Shown: positions 6,773 through 14,165, counted from the first letter of the stretch. The stretch: DNA of 23,655 nucleotides from WJLC01 sp964600865 (GCA_964600865.1 CAZRJP010000009.1:1-23655); one strand, 5' to 3'. Numbers and translations: made by a program. Notes: generated by a model not told the origin, from the letters alone.

Positions 6773-7558
6773 ATGGCATTATTAAATATACATAATTATT
6801 TGAACACTAAAGGTTCTCCTAAAGAGATTATAGATAAAATCATTAATGAAATACCTAAAAGAAAGGACATTGGATTTGCAGGGTATTTGGATAAAAAATG
6901 GTTGAAAATGACCTTAGAAAGATTAATTCCCGATAAAAAAGGACATAATCAATCCTATTCCTATAAAAAAATTAATGAGAAATATATTAAATCTTCATGT
7001 AAGGAAGTTATAGAAAAATGTAAAAAATACCTTGATAAAAAAGTCCACATATTCTTATTCCCTACTTTTGATAAATTTGCTTTAGAAAAAATGAATGGAT
7101 TAAGTGGTTTTTACTCTTGGAGAGATACTATCCTACTTTTTATTAACTCTAATGGTAAATGGGAGGATTATTTTAAAGGGACTGTAGCTCATGAAATAGC
7201 TCACTCTTTATCTCCTTATTGTAAACCAGGTGCTTCAATAAGGGATTGGATAATTTTAGAAGGGATAGCAGAAAATTTTAAAGAGTTTATATTAAAAAAT
7301 AGTAAAAAAACGCCCTGGATAAAGTCTATCTCTAAAGAAGAATCTAAAAAATTGTTTGATAAAATGAAAGGTTCTATTAAAAAAAGTAATCCAAAAGAAT
7401 ATAATGAAATTTTTTATGGTACAGGAAAATATCCTTTATGGGCTGGGTATGCCATTGGATATTATCTAGTCAAAGAATTTATAGAAAAACAAGACAATTT
7501 AGATTGGAATAAACTCTTAAAAATAAATCCCAAAGAAATTTATTATTCTGAAAATTAA
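6773..7558 (+). CDS. DUF2268-like zinc metalloprotease (candidate leader peptidase)
   Basis: The 261-residue protein has an HExxH zinc site (HEIAH, 140-144) with a downstream glutamate ligand in LEGIAENF (E163), the gluzincin arrangement seen in DUF2268-type predicted proteases. Other family features are NGLSGFYSWRDTILLFIN before the site and GYAIGYYLVKEF near the C terminus. No signal peptide or membrane segment is seen, so it acts in the cytoplasm. Being last in the operon, four bases after the dehydrogenase, it is a good candidate for removing the leader or degrading unmodified precursor. Alternatively it could give self-protection. The function in the cluster is inferred from position only. 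Confidence 0.8.
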   Translation: MALLNIHNYLNTKGSPKEIIDKIINEIPKRKDIGFAGYLDKKWLKMTLERLIPDKKGHNQSYSYKKINEKYIKSSCKEVIEKCKKYLDKKVHIFLFPTFDKFALEKMNGLSGFYSWRDTILLFINSNGKWEDYFKGTVAHEIAHSLSPYCKPGASIRDWIILEGIAENFKEFILKNSKKTPWIKSISKEESKKLFDKMKGSIKKSNPKEYNEIFYGTGKYPLWAGYAIGYYLVKEFIEKQDNLDWNKLLKINPKEIYYSEN

Positions 7559-7723
7559 AATCCTTTTAAGAATATTATATTAAGTTTAACTCTAAGTTAA
7601 TCTTTATAAGTGAAAGGCCAACTGAATGTATAGGCTTTTTTCTTATGATAGGATAATAAAACTATAGTAAAAAAATCCATTTAATTCATATATTAGTCTT
7701 TCAAAACCTAACAAGATTATAAT

Positions 7724-7762
7724 TAATATGTCACATATTAATATTAATGGTATGTCATATAC
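7724..7762. promoter_or_regulatory. Palindromic sites upstream of the AbrB-MNT gene
   Basis: TAATATG-TCA-CATATTA is a perfect inverted repeat at 7724-7740. A related copy, GTATGTCATATAC, lies at about 7750-7762, so the pair shares TATGTCAyATA. The spacing of about 25 bases suggests dimers binding on one DNA face. The TGTCACA core resembles the heptamers at 18663-18689. Apart from these sites and the repeat that follows, the 271-base gap 7559-7829 has no gene I can support. Confidence 0.45.
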
Positions 7763-7770
7763 TAACCAAA

Positions 7771-7802
7771 TTAATGGCCAACCTACAAACCAAAATCATT
7801 AT
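7771..7802 (+). repeat. 32-base direct repeat, left copy
   Basis: It matches 10161-10192 with a single G/A difference. Its 3' end runs into TATA-like ATTATAAAC (7798-7806), 24-32 bases before the next ATG, so the repeat may include an upstream promoter element. The two copies bracket the AbrB-MNT, coiled-coil, Fic, RHH and membrane genes. Confidence 0.7.
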
Positions 7803-7806
7803 AAAC

Positions 7807-7828
7807 AGTTATAACATAGTTATAACAT
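7807..7828 (+). promoter_or_regulatory. Tandem 11-base repeat before the start codon
   Basis: AGTTATAACAT occurs twice back to back (7807-7817, 7818-7828), ending one base before the ATG at 7830. Each unit contains the palindrome GTTATAAC. At one helical turn per unit, just after the TATA, this looks like an operator bound by the AbrB-like N terminus of the downstream gene; that is inferred. Confidence 0.5.
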
Positions 7829-7829
7829 T

Positions 7830-8627
7830 ATGAAAACACTTGTAAAACCAATTGTAAAAGTAGGCAATTCTGCGGGAGTAATTCTTCCTAAAGATTGGCT
7901 TAATGGAAAAGCAAAAGTAGAGTTATTTGAAAAACCCTTAGACATAAAAAAAGAAATTTTAGATATGATTAAAAATGACTTATCTAAGGTAATTGGTGTG
8001 TATATTTATGGTTCTTATTCAAGAAAAGAGAACACAAAAGATTCTGACATAGATATAGTAATAATTGCTAACAAAAAGATAAAAATCAAAAAGAAAAACA
8101 AGTATTTTGATATAACAGTTATTCAAAAAAATAAAATTGACTCATTTAAAAAAACAAATCCATTATTATTTTACTCTATTTTAAATGAAGCAAAAGCAAT
8201 TATAAATGAGAATTTTTTAAAGAATCTAAAAAAAGAGGAATTTAAATCTGATTTAAAAAAAGTTAAAAAATACCTAAAAAAATATTTTGAAGATTGTGAT
8301 AGAGTGTTGAAAATAAATAAAAAGCTTTTAGATTTAGATAAACTAGAAAATAATAAATATGCAGATTTAAACTTGGTTTATTCATTAATTCTTAGGATTA
8401 GAGGAGTTTATATTGCTAAAACAATCCTAAAAAATAAAAAATTCTCTAATAAATCCTTTTTTAATATTTTAAAAAAAGACCTGGATAATGCAAATAAATA
8501 TTATAAGATATATCAAAAAATAAGAGATGATAAAAAACCAAAGAAAAAAGTTAAAATAGAAGATGTAGAGAAATTGATTAAATTACTTGATAAAGAACTA
8601 AAAGAAATTAAAAAATATGCCAAGTAG
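7830..8627 (+). CDS. AbrB-like / MNT / helical fusion (single-chain TA-type protein)
   Basis: The 265-residue protein starts with an AbrB/DUF2080-like swapped-hairpin DNA-binding segment (VKVGNSAGVILPKDWLNGKA, 9-28). An MNT domain follows, with GSYSRK at 61-66 and DSDID at 71-75 (D73 and D75 are the metal ligands). The remaining 150 residues are Lys-rich and helical; LNLVYSLILRIRGVYIAKTI recalls the helices of HEPN partners, but no Rx4-6H site is seen. If that part is HEPN-like, one chain would hold DNA-binding, antitoxin and toxin-like modules. A two-base-turn operator precedes the start. It ends with TAG, and the next ORF begins 11 bases inside it. Confidence 0.78.
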   Translation: MKTLVKPIVKVGNSAGVILPKDWLNGKAKVELFEKPLDIKKEILDMIKNDLSKVIGVYIYGSYSRKENTKDSDIDIVIIANKKIKIKKKNKYFDITVIQKNKIDSFKKTNPLLFYSILNEAKAIINENFLKNLKKEEFKSDLKKVKKYLKKYFEDCDRVLKINKKLLDLDKLENNKYADLNLVYSLILRIRGVYIAKTILKNKKFSNKSFFNILKKDLDNANKYYKIYQKIRDDKKPKKKVKIEDVEKLIKLLDKELKEIKKYAK

Positions 8628-8802
8628 AAAAAAGAGACTGAAAAAAGGAATAGAATCCGTTCAAAAATCAATAAAGAAACATGAACAGAAAATAAAAAAA
8701 GCTGAAAGCGAAGATCAAGTAGAATTAATAAATTATTATAAAAAAGAAATAAAAGGAATGAAAGATCAACTTTCTAGAAAAAAGAAATTTTTAGATAAAT
8801 AA
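8617..8802 (+). CDS. Small basic coiled-coil protein
   Basis: The 61-residue ORF starts at an ATG 11 bases inside the preceding gene, the usual coupling of two-gene modules. It is almost wholly alpha-helical and highly charged (GIESVQKSIKKHEQKIKK, INYYKKEIKGMKDQLSRKKK), with heptad-like spacing of hydrophobics. It may be a coiled-coil partner of the AbrB-MNT protein. The overlap supports it being real, but low-complexity Lys/Glu-rich ORFs can arise by chance in such DNA. Confidence 0.5.
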   Translation: MPSRKKRLKKGIESVQKSIKKHEQKIKKAESEDQVELINYYKKEIKGMKDQLSRKKKFLDK

Positions 8803-8823
8803 TGTTCATTTTTAACAGAAATA

Positions 8824-8832
8824 TTTATAAAG
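8824..8832 (+). promoter_or_regulatory. TATA box of the Fic/RHH operon
   Basis: TTTATAAAG lies 17-25 bases before ATG 8849 and 23-31 before ATG 8855. The usual TATA-to-start distance would place the transcription start at or near ATG 8855, giving a leaderless message. This makes 8855 a serious alternative start for the Fic gene. Confidence 0.55.
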
Positions 8833-8848
8833 TATTTAACAATTATTT

Positions 8849-9199
8849 ATGTGTATGGATATTAGTAAGATAACTAAAGAAGATTTACTTAGAATAAATA
8901 AAGGGTTTGGTGGAAACTTGAGAAGTAGTTCTAGCCTGGACTTTGCTTTTCATAGATTAAAAAATAAAAAGTTGGGTTTTTATAAGAAATTGTCATATTT
9001 AATACGGGCAATTTTAGTAGATCATCCATTTTCAGATGGAAATAAAAGAACTGCTGCCTTTGTGGCAATAGGATATGCTAATGAAAGTAATAAAAAAATA
9101 GAAAGAGAATTATTAATTCATCATATTGTCTCTATTGCAAAGAAAAATATTCATAAAATAAGAAATATAGAATGGAGGTTAAAAAATGCAATCAAGTGA
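8849..9199 (+). CDS. Fic/Doc-family protein (putative toxin)
   Basis: The 116-residue protein has the Fic active-site loop HPFSDGNKRTAAF (59-71), matching HxFx(D/E)GNxR with His59 as catalytic base. The length is close to that of the phage P1 toxin Doc. In the family, Fic domains transfer AMP or phosphate to target proteins; the K in GNKR is the Doc-like variant. SSSSLDFAFHRLKNKK upstream forms the flap region. The start may be 8849 or 8855. An RHH gene overlaps its end by 14 bases, giving the toxin-then-antitoxin order seen in some Fic modules. No inhibitory (S/T)xxxE(G/N) helix is evident in either protein. Confidence 0.85.
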   Translation: MCMDISKITKEDLLRINKGFGGNLRSSSSLDFAFHRLKNKKLGFYKKLSYLIRAILVDHPFSDGNKRTAAFVAIGYANESNKKIERELLIHHIVSIAKKNIHKIRNIEWRLKNAIK

Positions 9200-9395
9200 A
9201 ATCAAAAAAATATTGAAAGAATACAAAGATGTTTTCCAAGCATTGGAAAAATACGATGAGACAGGAGAATTGCCAATGCAGAGAAAAAGAATTGACATAA
9301 CTTTGCCAGTGAGAACAATAAACAAACTGAAGAAAATGAAAAAGAAAACAGGCAAGCCCATATCAAGGATAATTGAGGAAAGTGTTCCTGTTTGA
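9186..9395 (+). CDS. Ribbon-helix-helix antitoxin of the Fic pair
   Basis: The 69-residue protein has a helical N terminus (EIKKILKEYKDVFQALEKYD) and an RHH segment: strand RIDITLP, helix VRTINKLKKMKKKTG, helix PISRIIEESV. A Shine-Dalgarno-like GGAGGT (about 9176-9181) stands five bases before the ATG, inside the Fic gene. This is one of the few clear ribosome-binding sites here and fits an internal gene needing its own initiation. The RHH should bind the operon promoter, and the helix may mask the Fic protein. Confidence 0.75.
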   Translation: MQSSEIKKILKEYKDVFQALEKYDETGELPMQRKRIDITLPVRTINKLKKMKKKTGKPISRIIEESVPV

Positions 9396-9601
9396 GATTA
9401 AAGGGATTTTGAAAAAGATAAATAGTAATAATTCAAAATATTTGTTATAATAGGTTATATCTTTAATCCGTTTTTATGGATTTTAGGATTATCTAGAAAG
9501 TAATCTTAGTTAGAACCACATTTTTAATTTATGAGGTTTGTATATGGTTAGAATGATTTTTATACTTTAGAATTATAAACTATTATTTGACTATACAATA
9601 C

Positions 9602-10093
9602 TTATGAAGATCTTGAACCCTTAAGAATATAAACTATTTCTGATATTCTTTTAAATCTAAAAAGAAGAAGATATAATGGCCTAAATACAATCAAAATTCC
9701 GTATATAAATAAAAATAATAATATTACATTAGAAGTGACGGAAAATTCATTAATTATAAATATAAAAGCTATTACTACAAGTATATAATTTATTAACATG
9801 AAAAGAGATTTAAAGGCAAACTTAATGAGAGGATATTTTTGTATCTTTTTTATTAACTGAGAATTATTCTCATCATGCAATATTAAAGAAAATAAATTTC
9901 TGAAAAATTTATCTTTTATCCAAAAAGAAGTTGATGCACTAAAAATTCCTGCAAGAGAAGCAAGAAAAATGAGTAATAATGAGGATCCTTTGATTAACCA
10001 AATAAAGGTAAAAACCACCAAAGAATAATAGGGAGCTATTTTTTGCGCTGATTTTCCAGGTTCTAAAAGATATTGAAGAGGTATACTGGCCAT
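9602..10093 (-). CDS. Polytopic membrane protein of unknown function
   Basis: The 163-residue protein has about four membrane segments (roughly residues 22-35, 38-58, 94-116 and 121-146) and short basic loops (KIQKYPLIKF, FRFKRISEI). Its minus-strand TATA-like GTTTAAAATA lies at about 10113-10122. No family motif is seen. It lies inside the 32-base repeats and opposite in direction to the toxin-type genes. The 206 bases between it and the RHH gene hold only a weak hairpin (AATCC/GGATT near 9465-9482). Confidence 0.55.
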   Translation of the reverse strand: MASIPLQYLLEPGKSAQKIAPYYSLVVFTFIWLIKGSSLLLIFLASLAGIFSASTSFWIKDKFFRNLFSLILHDENNSQLIKKIQKYPLIKFAFKSLFMLINYILVVIAFIFIINEFSVTSNVILLFLFIYGILIVFRPLYLLLFRFKRISEIVYILKGSRSS

Positions 10094-10160
10094 AGATAAT
10101 TAAGTGTATAGAATATTTTAAACATATTGTTTGTATGCAATAATAGTAAATAAAATAGAA

Positions 10161-10192
10161 TTAATGACCAACCTACAAACCAAAATCATTAT
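10161..10192 (+). repeat. 32-base direct repeat, right copy
   Basis: It has one mismatch to 7771-7802. Unlike the left copy it does not run into a TATA box, and no plus-strand gene follows it. It overlaps the stop codon of a startless minus-strand frame (10189-10281). Confidence 0.7.
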
Positions 10193-10281
10193 CCTAGATA
10201 TCTCCTATTAAAAAATCCCTTGTACATATCTTGTATTGGTTCTTTAAACCATTCAACCTGAATCTTTTTTCCGCCATTGTA
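10189..10281 (-). pseudogene. Possible 3' gene fragment cut at the 32-base repeat
   Basis: A minus-strand frame without a start codon encodes 30 residues with a natural-looking composition (KKIQVEWFKEPIQDMYKGFF, then NRRYLG) and ends inside the repeat. It could be the tail of a gene whose front was lost, but 30 codons is short enough for chance. A competing frame from an ATG at about 10276 is equally short. Confidence 0.25.
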
Positions 10282-10286
10282 TCAAT

Positions 10287-10496
10287 TTAAAATTTAATAT
10301 TTTTCCATATTAACATTCCAGGAATCCCAAATGTTCCTATAAATACTATCAACCCGGCAATTGGGAAAGCAATACTTAATTGACCTATTGATTCTCCAAA
10401 AACAAGAATTATGAATGCAAAAAGAAGAGAAATTAATGCCGAGATTAAAAAAGCTGTAAGATCATTCCTCATTCCTCCAAAATCAAAATTAATCAT
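10287..10496 (-). CDS. Small two-helix membrane protein
   Basis: The 69-residue protein has hydrophobic segments at about 14-34 and 41-64 (FPIAGLIVFIGTFGIPGMLI), with a short acidic turn (FGES) between. A minus-strand TATA-like GTTATAAATG at about 10518-10527 lies about 25 bases from the ATG, supporting a real leaderless gene. The function is unknown. It begins MINFDFGGMRNDL with no signal-peptide cleavage site. Confidence 0.5.
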   Translation of the reverse strand: MINFDFGGMRNDLTAFLISALISLLFAFIILVFGESIGQLSIAFPIAGLIVFIGTFGIPGMLIWKNIKF

Positions 10497-10652
10497 TAAA
10501 CCCGAAGGCCAATAACATTTATAACGATTTATTTACTAAAATATATATACAAAAAAAGCATCTTCTCCTGGAAGTTTTAAACTATCCAAATTTGATTTTT
10601 AAATATTAACAAAACCCAAAACTCTTAAAACATTATAATTCTTGAATGATTT

Positions 10653-12176
10653 ATGAAACTATTAACTAAATCCAATTACCTTAAGGGATTACAGTGCCCT
10701 AAATTATTATGGGTTACTAAAAATAATAAAAAGAGAATTTCTGAGCCAGATAAAGTGGCTAAGTCTAGATTTAAGGCAGGTCATGAAATTGGTGTTTTAG
10801 CTACAAGGCTTTTTGAAAAAGGAATTGATTTATCAGAATTAGGTTTTATTGAGAATATTAAAAAAACAGAAAAGTCTCTTGAATTGAGAAAGCCTTTGTT
10901 TGAGGCAGGTTTTAAGGTTGATAATCTTTATTCTAGGATAGATATTTTAGCTCCTGTTGGAAATGATGAATGGGATATAATTGAAGTTAAATCTGGAACT
11001 AGGGTAAAAGAGGTAAATATGCATGATGTTTCTTTTCAAAAATATGTTTGTGAAAAAGCAGGATTGAAGATAAGAAGGTGCTTTTTAATGCATATAAATA
11101 ATAAATATATTAGGGATGGAAACCTTGAATTACAAGAGCTTTTTATTCAAAAAGATATAACTGAAAAAATAGAGGATTTTTCTAAAGGAATTAAAAAACG
11201 GGCTGAAGAAATGCTTAAGATAATTAAAAATAAAGAACCTACATGCAATATTAGTGTTAATTGTACTCAACCCTATGATTGCCCTTTAATGAATGAATGC
11301 TGGAAAGATGTTGCAGAGGGAAGTGTTTTTGAGTTTTACAGGATGTTTAAAAGAAAATGTTTTGATTTGCATGATAATGGGATTTATTGTATTAGTGATG
11401 TTCCTGAAGATATTAAACTAAATGATAAGCAAAAGATTCAGAGAAGATTAGCTATTGAAGCATTGTCTTCTAAAGACACAGCTAATAAAGAACCTAAACA
11501 TGTTAATAAAAAGAAAATAAAGAACTTTTTGAATAAGTTAAAGTATCCTATTTATTATTTAGATTTTGAAACAATTAATCCAGTTATTCCTAAATATGAT
11601 GGGGTGAGGCCTTATCAAAGAATTCCATTTCAATTTTCCTTGCACATACAAGAAAAACCAGGAGAAAAACTAAAACATGTATCTTTTTTAGCTGAAGGAC
11701 TAAATGACCCAAGACCTGAATTCTTACAAGCATTAAAAGATAATTTAAAAGACAAGAAACAAGGTAGCATAGTAGTATATAATCAAAGATTTGAAAAAGG
11801 AGTTTTAAAAGAATGTGTTAAGGCATTTCCAGATTTTAAGGGATGGTATGAGGGAAATATTTCTCTGAGAATTAAGGATTTATGGAATGTTTTTAAGAAT
11901 TTTGATTATTATGATTCAAGGCAAAAAGGCTCAACCTCAATAAAATATGTCTTGCCTGTTTTATCTGATTTAAGTTATGAGGATATGGATATAAAAAATG
12001 GCTCAATAGCAAGTTTAGAGTATGAAAGGGTTACATATGATTCAGATGTTAGTGAAAAGGATAAGAATGGGGTTAGGGATGCTTTAGAGAAGTATTGTGA
12101 GTTGGATACCTTGGCAGAACATGAGATAATTTTAGGTTTGAAAAAAGAATTAAAAGAAAAGGAGAAAAAATTATGA
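10653..12176 (+). CDS. DUF2779-type nuclease: Fe-S PD-(D/E)xK domain plus DEDDy exonuclease-like domain
   Basis: The 507-residue protein has two parts. Residues 1-220 resemble Cas4/RecB nucleases: H44, D97 (SRIDIL), E111-V-K113 (IIEVKSGT) and Q129, with Cys at 15, 198, 204, 210 and 216 that could hold an Fe-S cluster. Residues 298-500 form a DUF2779/RNase H-like exonuclease: YYLDFETI (D304, E306), VVYNQRFEKGVL (375-385) and YCELD (Y481-x3-D485, the DEDDy signature). It probably degrades DNA or RNA in repair or defence. Its ATG has a TATA-like ATTATAATT about 20 bases upstream. The last two fifths of its final exonuclease motif region are duplicated at 13301-13551, with a shorter linker here (TYDSDVSEKDKNG). 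Confidence 0.85.
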   Translation: MKLLTKSNYLKGLQCPKLLWVTKNNKKRISEPDKVAKSRFKAGHEIGVLATRLFEKGIDLSELGFIENIKKTEKSLELRKPLFEAGFKVDNLYSRIDILAPVGNDEWDIIEVKSGTRVKEVNMHDVSFQKYVCEKAGLKIRRCFLMHINNKYIRDGNLELQELFIQKDITEKIEDFSKGIKKRAEEMLKIIKNKEPTCNISVNCTQPYDCPLMNECWKDVAEGSVFEFYRMFKRKCFDLHDNGIYCISDVPEDIKLNDKQKIQRRLAIEALSSKDTANKEPKHVNKKKIKNFLNKLKYPIYYLDFETINPVIPKYDGVRPYQRIPFQFSLHIQEKPGEKLKHVSFLAEGLNDPRPEFLQALKDNLKDKKQGSIVVYNQRFEKGVLKECVKAFPDFKGWYEGNISLRIKDLWNVFKNFDYYDSRQKGSTSIKYVLPVLSDLSYEDMDIKNGSIASLEYERVTYDSDVSEKDKNGVRDALEKYCELDTLAEHEIILGLKKELKEKEKKL

Positions 12177-12268
12177 TTTTTGATGGACAAATATCAAAGG
12201 ATTCAAGAAGGTTGATACAACAAATATTAACAGATAGGATTAAGAACAAAAGATTTATAAGTAAATAA
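12173..12268 (+). CDS. 31-codon ORF coupled to the nuclease gene
   Basis: Its ATG overlaps the nuclease stop (ATGA at 12173-12176) and it encodes MIFDGQISKDSRRLIQQILT followed by a basic end. The counterpart after the duplicated 3' end (ATG at 13548) shares MIFDG, then diverges and stops after 14 codons. The first codons belong to the duplicated block and the rest does not. It may be the head of a lost downstream gene rather than a working peptide. Confidence 0.3.
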   Translation: MIFDGQISKDSRRLIQQILTDRIKNKRFISK

Positions 12269-12293
12269 TTACTAATATAAGTAAAATGTTACT
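12252..12293 (+). promoter_or_regulatory. Promoter and paired operators of HTH-MNT gene 2
   Basis: TATA-like ATTTATAAG at about 12253-12261 is followed by two 14-base inverted repeats of the form AGTAA-N4-TTACT, at 12260-12273 and 12280-12293. Their centres are 20 bases apart, or two helical turns, and the second covers the ATG at 12286. Autorepression by the encoded HTH is the natural reading. Confidence 0.6.
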
Positions 12294-12846
12294 AGATACC
12301 AAAATATTTGAAGAATTTGTAGGAGATTATTCCTTGAAATTAACAGGTAGTTTTATTGCAAAAAAGAAGAAATTAAACCAAAAAACCACTGCAAACCATC
12401 TTCATGCACTAGAAAAACAAGGAATACTAAAAAGTAAGACACAAGGAAAAAACAAGAACTTTTTTTTAAATCTTGATAATAAAGAGATAGTAAAAAACTA
12501 TATCTTGGCAATTGAACATCTAAGAACAATAGAATTTTACAAAAATAATCTTGTTATAAAAGAAATATCTGAAAAGATAAACCCTTTAATAAAAGGATCA
12601 GCAATAATTTTTGGAAGTTATGCAAAAAAAATTCAAAAAAAGGATTCTGACTTAGATATTTTAATTATTGGGAAATGTAATGAAAAAGAAATAGAAAAAA
12701 TATGCAAAATGTACAATATAGAAATAAGCCTAAAAATCTATCCTAAACTGCAAACAGATATTTTAACAAAAGAAGCAATAAAAAACCATATTTACATAAA
12801 AAACTCAGAAAAAATTGTAAGGGAACTAATAAATGGTAAATATTGA
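12286..12846 (+). CDS. HTH-MNT nucleotidyltransferase (antitoxin of pair 2)
   Basis: The 186-residue protein has an ArsR-like winged helix (LNQKTTANHLHALEKQGILK, 30-49) and an MNT domain with GSYAKK at 110-115 and DSDLD at 120-124 (D122 and D124 bind metal). It is the paralogue of the genes at 832 and 18673, with the same domain order but low sequence similarity outside the motifs. By analogy with MntA it should AMPylate and silence its HEPN partner, whose gene overlaps its end by 14 bases. It sits between a nuclease gene and a duplicate of that gene's 3' end. Confidence 0.88.
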   Translation: MLLDTKIFEEFVGDYSLKLTGSFIAKKKKLNQKTTANHLHALEKQGILKSKTQGKNKNFFLNLDNKEIVKNYILAIEHLRTIEFYKNNLVIKEISEKINPLIKGSAIIFGSYAKKIQKKDSDLDILIIGKCNEKEIEKICKMYNIEISLKIYPKLQTDILTKEAIKNHIYIKNSEKIVRELINGKY

Positions 12847-13294
12847 ATGGTGCAAAAAACAAAAGCATGGAATAGAATTAATTGAGCCTAATGAAGACTT
12901 GGCAAATGCATACATAAAAAAAGCAGAAGACCCACTAAGCGCATCACTAAACCTTGAAAATAACACTGATTGGAGGGTATCTTCTTTATACTATACAATG
13001 TATTTTAGTGTCTATGCAACACTTATGAGGATTGGGGTAAAATGCGAGATTCATTCATGCACTATTGCATTTGCGCAGTTTTTTCTTAATAACTATTTTT
13101 CAAAAGAAGAAATCGAAATGCTAAACAAGGCAATGAAGGCAAGAATTGATGTTCAATATTACACAGACAGAAATATCTCAAAAAGAGTATATAATAAAAT
13201 GATTGAGAATGCACCCAAATTTATCGCAATATCTAAGGACACCATAAATAAACTAACTGAAAAAGAAATCTTTGAAATAAGAACTAAAATATGA
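12833..13294 (+). CDS. HEPN-domain protein (toxin of pair 2)
   Basis: The 153-residue helical protein contains YYTMYFSVYATLMRIG (53-68), the conserved His at 74 (CEIHSCT) and R104-x3-Q108-Y109-Y110 (ARIDVQYYTD). The position of the classical HEPN catalytic His is taken by Gln, as in the other two HEPN proteins here. The tyrosines after it are possible AMPylation targets by analogy with HepT. Its TGA stop (13292-13294) lies seven bases before the duplicated nuclease fragment begins. Confidence 0.8.
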   Translation: MVNIEWCKKQKHGIELIEPNEDLANAYIKKAEDPLSASLNLENNTDWRVSSLYYTMYFSVYATLMRIGVKCEIHSCTIAFAQFFLNNYFSKEEIEMLNKAMKARIDVQYYTDRNISKRVYNKMIENAPKFIAISKDTINKLTEKEIFEIRTKI

Positions 13295-13551
13295 AAATAT
13301 TAAAAAATGGCTCAATAGCAAGTTTAGAGTATGAAAGGGTTATATATGGCCAACCAAGCGAAATCTTGTTGAGTGGAAAAGATAATAAAATCAAAGGATT
13401 GAGCGAGGAGGATATTGATAAAAAAGTTGAAAAGGAAAGGAAAAAGGTCAGAGATGCTTTAGAGAAGTATTGTGAGTTGGATACCTTGGCAGAACATGAG
13501 ATAATTTTAGGTTTGAAAAAAGAATTAAAAGGAAAGGAGAAAAAATTATGA
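13291..13551 (+). pseudogene. Duplicated 3' end of the DUF2779 nuclease gene
   Basis: From 13301 the sequence repeats the end of the nuclease gene. 13301-13348 matches 11992-12039 and 13453-13561 matches 12078-12186, each with one mismatch by eye. Between the blocks this copy keeps 104 unrelated bases (encoding GQPSEILLSGKDN and a Glu/Lys-rich linker) where the intact gene has 38. An ATG at 13291 formally opens an 86-codon frame. Lacking the nuclease domain and D304/E306, it can hardly be active by itself. Confidence 0.85.
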
Positions 13552-13591
13552 TTTTTGATGGGATTATTGAGGGGTTGAGGAGTGTTGTTTG

Positions 13592-14119
13592 ATGAATGTG
13601 GGTTGGAAAAATGAAATGAATAGGATATTTGAATCAAACAAATACTTAAGATTATTCAAAAAATATTGGAAGGCTTTATTTTTAGTTCTTATAGGATCAT
13701 GTATCTATATTATTATTCATGAATTAGTTCATCTTTATTTTGTAAATCTCTTTGGATATTCTGGAAAAATTTCTATAAATATCATCTCAAAAGTTCGTTA
13801 CTTCACTCCATTAAATAACGTGCCAAAAATTCATCATTTAATTATTACATTGGCTCCCCACGTTCTAAGTTCATTGATTTTATTTTCATTACTTATAATC
13901 TCTTTTTTTAAAAAATCTAAATTATTTTTGTGGATTGGAGCTATCCCTCTCTTAGATGTGGAAGTAAATTTCCTATCATCTCCTTTTTGTTTTTATCTAG
14001 GATTATCTAATGATTTTTCAAATTTAATAAAAAGAGGCTTTTTGTACTGGCCAATTTTAATTGGTATTATTCCTTTTTTAATTTATTACATTTTATGGAA
14101 GACATTGAATAATGAATAG
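13592..14119 (+). CDS. Membrane zincin (DUF3267-like putative peptidase)
   Basis: Starting from ATG 13592 (an in-frame TTG lies three bases earlier), the 175-residue protein has about four membrane segments. HELVH (HExxH) is embedded at the end of the first, followed by LYFVNLFGYSGKISI. A later LAPHVLSSLILFSLL resembles the second motif of DUF3267/M50-like intramembrane proteases, and IGAIPLLDVEVNFL carries possible Asp ligands. The role would be cleavage of a membrane protein; the substrate is unknown. It starts right behind the duplicated nuclease fragment. Confidence 0.65.
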   Translation: MNVGWKNEMNRIFESNKYLRLFKKYWKALFLVLIGSCIYIIIHELVHLYFVNLFGYSGKISINIISKVRYFTPLNNVPKIHHLIITLAPHVLSSLILFSLLIISFFKKSKLFLWIGAIPLLDVEVNFLSSPFCFYLGLSNDFSNLIKRGFLYWPILIGIIPFLIYYILWKTLNNE

Positions 14120-14165
14120 TTCTATTTTTGAAAGAATTTAAAAAGTTGTATTATCTTAGAATTTT

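Noticed and set aside
7559..7720. Possible small RNA: TATA-like TTTATAAG near 7603, a weak AAAGGCC/GGCTTT hairpin and a T7 run near 7634
   Set aside because: The stem is imperfect and short, and in this base composition both features are expected by chance.
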